DNA from: CAYMRB01 sp964392615
Lineage (GTDB): Bacteria > Planctomycetota > UBA8108
Reading direction: 5' to 3'
Assembly (NCBI GenBank): GCA_964392615.1
Contig: CAYMRB010000444.1
Span: 1 to 8,317, forward strand
DNA: 8,317 nt
A program made the translations under genes and the position numbers. The notes under the pieces were generated by a model. That model saw nothing but the letters and a program-made list of their open reading frames with translations, made no database searches and had not been told where the DNA came from. Shown here piece by piece: positions 6,299 through 8,317 of the stretch; position 1 is the stretch's first letter; the number at the start of each line of letters is the position of its first letter.

Positions 6299-8064
6299 GG
6301 GCGCTTCGCCATGAAGAAGTCGCGATCCATGCGCGAATCGTAGAGGCGGTCGCCCGGAACGAGGCTGCCGATCTGCACTCCGGGCGGGCAGGCGTCGACG
6401 ATGTGGGTCGCGTCGATGGCGACGCCGGTGTGGTAGATCTTGCCCCGTTCGTCGATGAAGAACACGATATCTCCGGCCCGCAGCCCCGATCGGTGCCACC
6501 TCGTCGCGCTCAGCCGGCCCGAGAACGCGAGCTGCCACGCGTCGCGCGCCGGGGTGATGCCGGCCTGCGAGCACGCCCGGCCGACGAGGCCGCTGCAGTC
6601 GAGGCCGAGAGGGGAGCGCCCCCCGAACTTGTACGGCGTGCAGAGGCTGTCGAGCGCCCGGCGGATTCGTCTGGCAGCGGCTCGGGACTGCGCGGTCGTC
6701 GAGTCCAGAAGATCGGCGGCCGACACGGCTGCTCGCGACCCGTCGGGCAACACGAGGGAAACCGCGCTGGTCGCCCTCTGGCCACCCCTCGGGTCCGAAT
6801 TGCGCTCGAACGCCACGATCGCGCCACGCGGAATCGTCGCGGTCGGAAGCTCGAGATCTCGCCGCACGAGCGCTTGCGCGTGTTTCGTGTACGCGTCGAA
6901 CGCGCGCTCGTCCATCGCACGGATCGCGGACTCGCGGACCCAGCCCCAATAGCCGTCACGCGCGTGGAGGAGGAGGTAGCCGCCCTCGCGGTCGAGCAGG
7001 ACCACGGGCTCGCCCCACAGCAGCTCGGTCTGTTCGCCGGACGTCCCGTTCGGCTCGGTTCGCGTGATCGCCATCGGCGCGATGCACGCGCCGAAGCGTT
7101 CCGCGCCGAGTCGACTGTTCTCGGGCACGCGGCGCATCTCGTCTCGGACGTTGCGAACGCCGAGATACCGCAGCGCGGCCGCGAGTCCGCTGGCGACCGA
7201 CGGCACGTTCGTGCGACCGACGATCACGACCGCGTCGCCGTCGATCTTCACGCGGGGACGAAACAACGCCAGGCTCGCGTTGCTGACCGCGATGCGCGAG
7301 TACAGGCGGCAGAACCACTCGACGCGTTCGAGCGGCAACGGGGGCTCGGGCCAGACGGTCAACGCCGTGCGCCGAACGACATCGGGCACGTCGGTCTTCC
7401 GGTTCGCGACGCTCCACAGCCGCGACGCGCCCGCGTCCAGCTCCCGCCGACGGCGCTCGATCAGCCGCCGGACGACGATGCTCGCGTGAGAGCGCGCGAG
7501 CTTGCGGAGGTCGTGGTCCGAGATCGTCGCGAGCGAGCACTCTCTGCGCAGTTCGAGCTCGACGGCACCGCGAACGACCGCGGTCACCCCGCTCGGATCG
7601 CCACCGGCGACCTCGCGGTACTCGACGCTGACGAAGAAGTGAGCGCGCTCTTCAGCAACCGCCGAGGAAATCGCACGAGCACCGCCGCACTCGATCAGCT
7701 GCTCGACCCAGCCCGCGGTCAACGTCGCCAGGTCACCGAGCCGCCTGGCCGGCACCGACGTGCCGGACGGACGCACTGGTCGAATGCCGATTCCGACGCT
7801 GTCAAAGGCGTCCGAAGGCGGGCGCCAGTGACGCTCGAAGCCCGCAATCGCCGACTCGACGTCGTTGCCAGGCAGATCGACGGGAACCAGAGGAAGCACG
7901 AGCGCGAGGAGAGCCAGCACGAGGCTCGACTCGGTGATGCGACGTGTGTGCGCTGCAAGAATCGCCATTGGAGTCGCCGTTCGGGACGTGGAAGACATCA
8001 TCGTGGCACGCCGCGATCGCCGCAGCAATGCAAGAACGCGGCGCGCGGGTGCAACAGCGGTCAT
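6295..8064 (-). CDS. Secreted or membrane-anchored NlpC/P60 peptidase with SH3-like domains
   Basis: The C-terminal ~125 residues are an NlpC/P60 cysteine peptidase, which cuts peptide stems of peptidoglycan, typically the gamma-D-glutamyl-diamino-acid bond. PYKFGGRSPLGLDCSGLV holds the nucleophile Cys490, LRAGDIVFF precedes YHTGVAI with His545, and His554 in ATHIVDA is the third catalytic-site residue. Upstream, residues 334-380 (TRTEPN ... LLWGEPVVLLDREGGYLLLHARDGYWGWVRES) are an SH3b domain, and about 412-452 look like a second, more divergent one. This order resembles YkfC-type endopeptidases. Residues 110-320 match nothing I recognise, though DGDAVVIVGRTNVPSVASGLAAALRYLGVRNVRDE could be a small alpha/beta BON-like fold. 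A hydrophobic helix at 47-62 marks export or anchoring. The start is uncertain: the ATG at 8064 gives 589 residues with a 45-residue arginine-rich leader, while the ATG at 7968 (residue 33) gives a more normal signal peptide. None of the candidate starts has a clear ribosome binding site. Confidence 0.88.
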   Translation of the reverse strand: MTAVAPARRVLALLRRSRRATMMSSTSRTATPMAILAAHTRRITESSLVLALLALVLPLVPVDLPGNDVESAIAGFERHWRPPSDAFDSVGIGIRPVRPSGTSVPARRLGDLATLTAGWVEQLIECGGARAISSAVAEERAHFFVSVEYREVAGGDPSGVTAVVRGAVELELRRECSLATISDHDLRKLARSHASIVVRRLIERRRRELDAGASRLWSVANRKTDVPDVVRRTALTVWPEPPLPLERVEWFCRLYSRIAVSNASLALFRPRVKIDGDAVVIVGRTNVPSVASGLAAALRYLGVRNVRDEMRRVPENSRLGAERFGACIAPMAITRTEPNGTSGEQTELLWGEPVVLLDREGGYLLLHARDGYWGWVRESAIRAMDERAFDAYTKHAQALVRRDLELPTATIPRGAIVAFERNSDPRGGQRATSAVSLVLPDGSRAAVSAADLLDSTTAQSRAAARRIRRALDSLCTPYKFGGRSPLGLDCSGLVGRACSQAGITPARDAWQLAFSGRLSATRWHRSGLRAGDIVFFIDERGKIYHTGVAIDATHIVDACPPGVQIGSLVPGDRLYDSRMDRDFFMAKRP

Positions 8065-8141
8065 GCGGCTCGCCGCCGTGGGCCGTGGAGGCCGTCCGAA
8101 TCGTGATGCTCCCCAACCCCCTCAACTCGTCCCGTCGTCGA
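8065..8141. other. Leader region upstream of the NlpC/P60 gene, no gene seen
   Basis: There is no supported coding sequence between the peptidase start and the inverted repeat. On the - strand, TTGAGG followed 17 bases later by GATTCG is too poor to call a promoter. If the true start of the peptidase is 7968, this untranslated region grows by a further 96 bases. Confidence 0.35.
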
Positions 8142-8285
8142 CGCGCAGAAGACCTCAACGCAGAGCACGCCGAGAACGCAGAGGGCCGCAGAGCATCCAC
8201 TCTGGCGGCTACGAATTCGGGCATAGCTGGATTCCACGCCCGATGCTCTGCGGTGCTCGGCGCGCTCTGCGTTGAGGTCTTCGCG
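8142..8285. repeat. Large imperfect inverted repeat with arms made of 9-nt CGCAGAG units
   Basis: The left arm GAAGACCTCAACGCAGAGC (8148-8166) is perfectly complementary to GCTCTGCGTTGAGGTCTTC (8264-8282). Complementarity resumes at 8168-8174 with 8256-8262, and again as CCGCAGAGCATC (8186-8197) with GATGCTCTGCGG (8242-8253). CGCG on both outer ends (8142-8145, 8282-8285) could extend the stem past a three-base bulge. Within the left arm, the core CGCAGAG occurs at 8159, 8177 and 8187, with a variant CGCCGAG at 8168, giving a period of 9-10 bases. The right arm carries three units in reverse orientation (8246, variant at 8256, 8265). The 44-base middle (8198-8241) does not pair with the arms. 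As DNA or RNA this would make a long cruciform or hairpin. It contains no gene and lies upstream of the NlpC/P60 gene. It resembles a dispersed intergenic repeat, but copy number cannot be judged from one window. Confidence 0.8.
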
Positions 8286-8317
8286 GGGAAAGCCACGAAC
8301 GGGATTCGGGTCGAGGA
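8286..8317. other. Window end, no feature seen
   Basis: Thirty-two bases beyond the inverted repeat show no gene start, stem or repeat unit. Confidence 0.3.

Noticed and set aside
6403..8106. 567-codon + strand open frame
   Set aside because: It lies opposite the NlpC/P60 gene, which has clear catalytic motifs. The opposite-strand product is rich in Arg/Ala/Asp with no domain, as expected from GC-rich shadow frames.
8159..8271. CRISPR array
   Set aside because: The repeats are 7-9 bases with no spacers of normal length and are in opposite orientation in the two halves.
7802..8296. - strand open frame running through the inverted repeat
   Set aside because: Its coding content comes from the palindrome and the shadow of the peptidase leader; composition and repeats argue against a real protein.

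Overview
The window is GC-rich bacterial DNA (strong G/C preference at third codon positions, long spurious reading frames opposite real genes). My best guess for the source is a planctomycete or a close relative. Two secreted proteins, the one at 780-1715 and the one at 2936-3661, match in motif layout protein families I associate with Planctomycetota. The ECF sigma factor / membrane-anchored anti-sigma-like pair and the TPR-thioredoxin fusion also fit that group. This assignment is by recollection of family patterns, not by a search.

Layout. Left half, all on the + strand: the 3' part of a TPR + thioredoxin (TlpA/ResA-like) protein (1-699); an 80-bp gap holding a perfect 14-bp palindrome; a secreted protein of unknown function (780-1715); an ECF sigma factor whose start overlaps the end of that gene (1712-2317, or from 1694); a single-span membrane protein that is probably its anti-sigma partner (2322-2831); a 104-bp gap; and a small secreted single-domain protein with a strong ribosome binding site (2936-3661). 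A strong hairpin at 3670-3702 separates this block from the convergent right half.

Right half, all on the - strand: a full-length alpha-glucan (glycogen/maltodextrin) phosphorylase (6229-3725), preceded upstream by a secreted or membrane-anchored NlpC/P60 peptidase with SH3-like domains (8064-6295). The last ~250 bases carry no gene. They hold a large, imperfect inverted repeat (about 8142-8285) whose arms are built from a ~9-nt unit with core CGCAGAG, repeated four times in the left arm and three times, in opposite orientation, in the right arm.

How the parts may work together: the overlapping trio of secreted protein, sigma factor and anti-sigma-like protein looks like one envelope-sensing transcription unit. 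The redox protein upstream and the small secreted protein downstream are candidates for the same regulon or locus. The phosphorylase releases glucose-1-phosphate from storage glucan in the cytoplasm and the NlpC/P60 enzyme trims peptidoglycan peptides; there is no evident functional link between those two. No tRNA, rRNA, transposase, phage or CRISPR array was seen. The most unusual item is the palindromic 9-nt-unit repeat at the right end.
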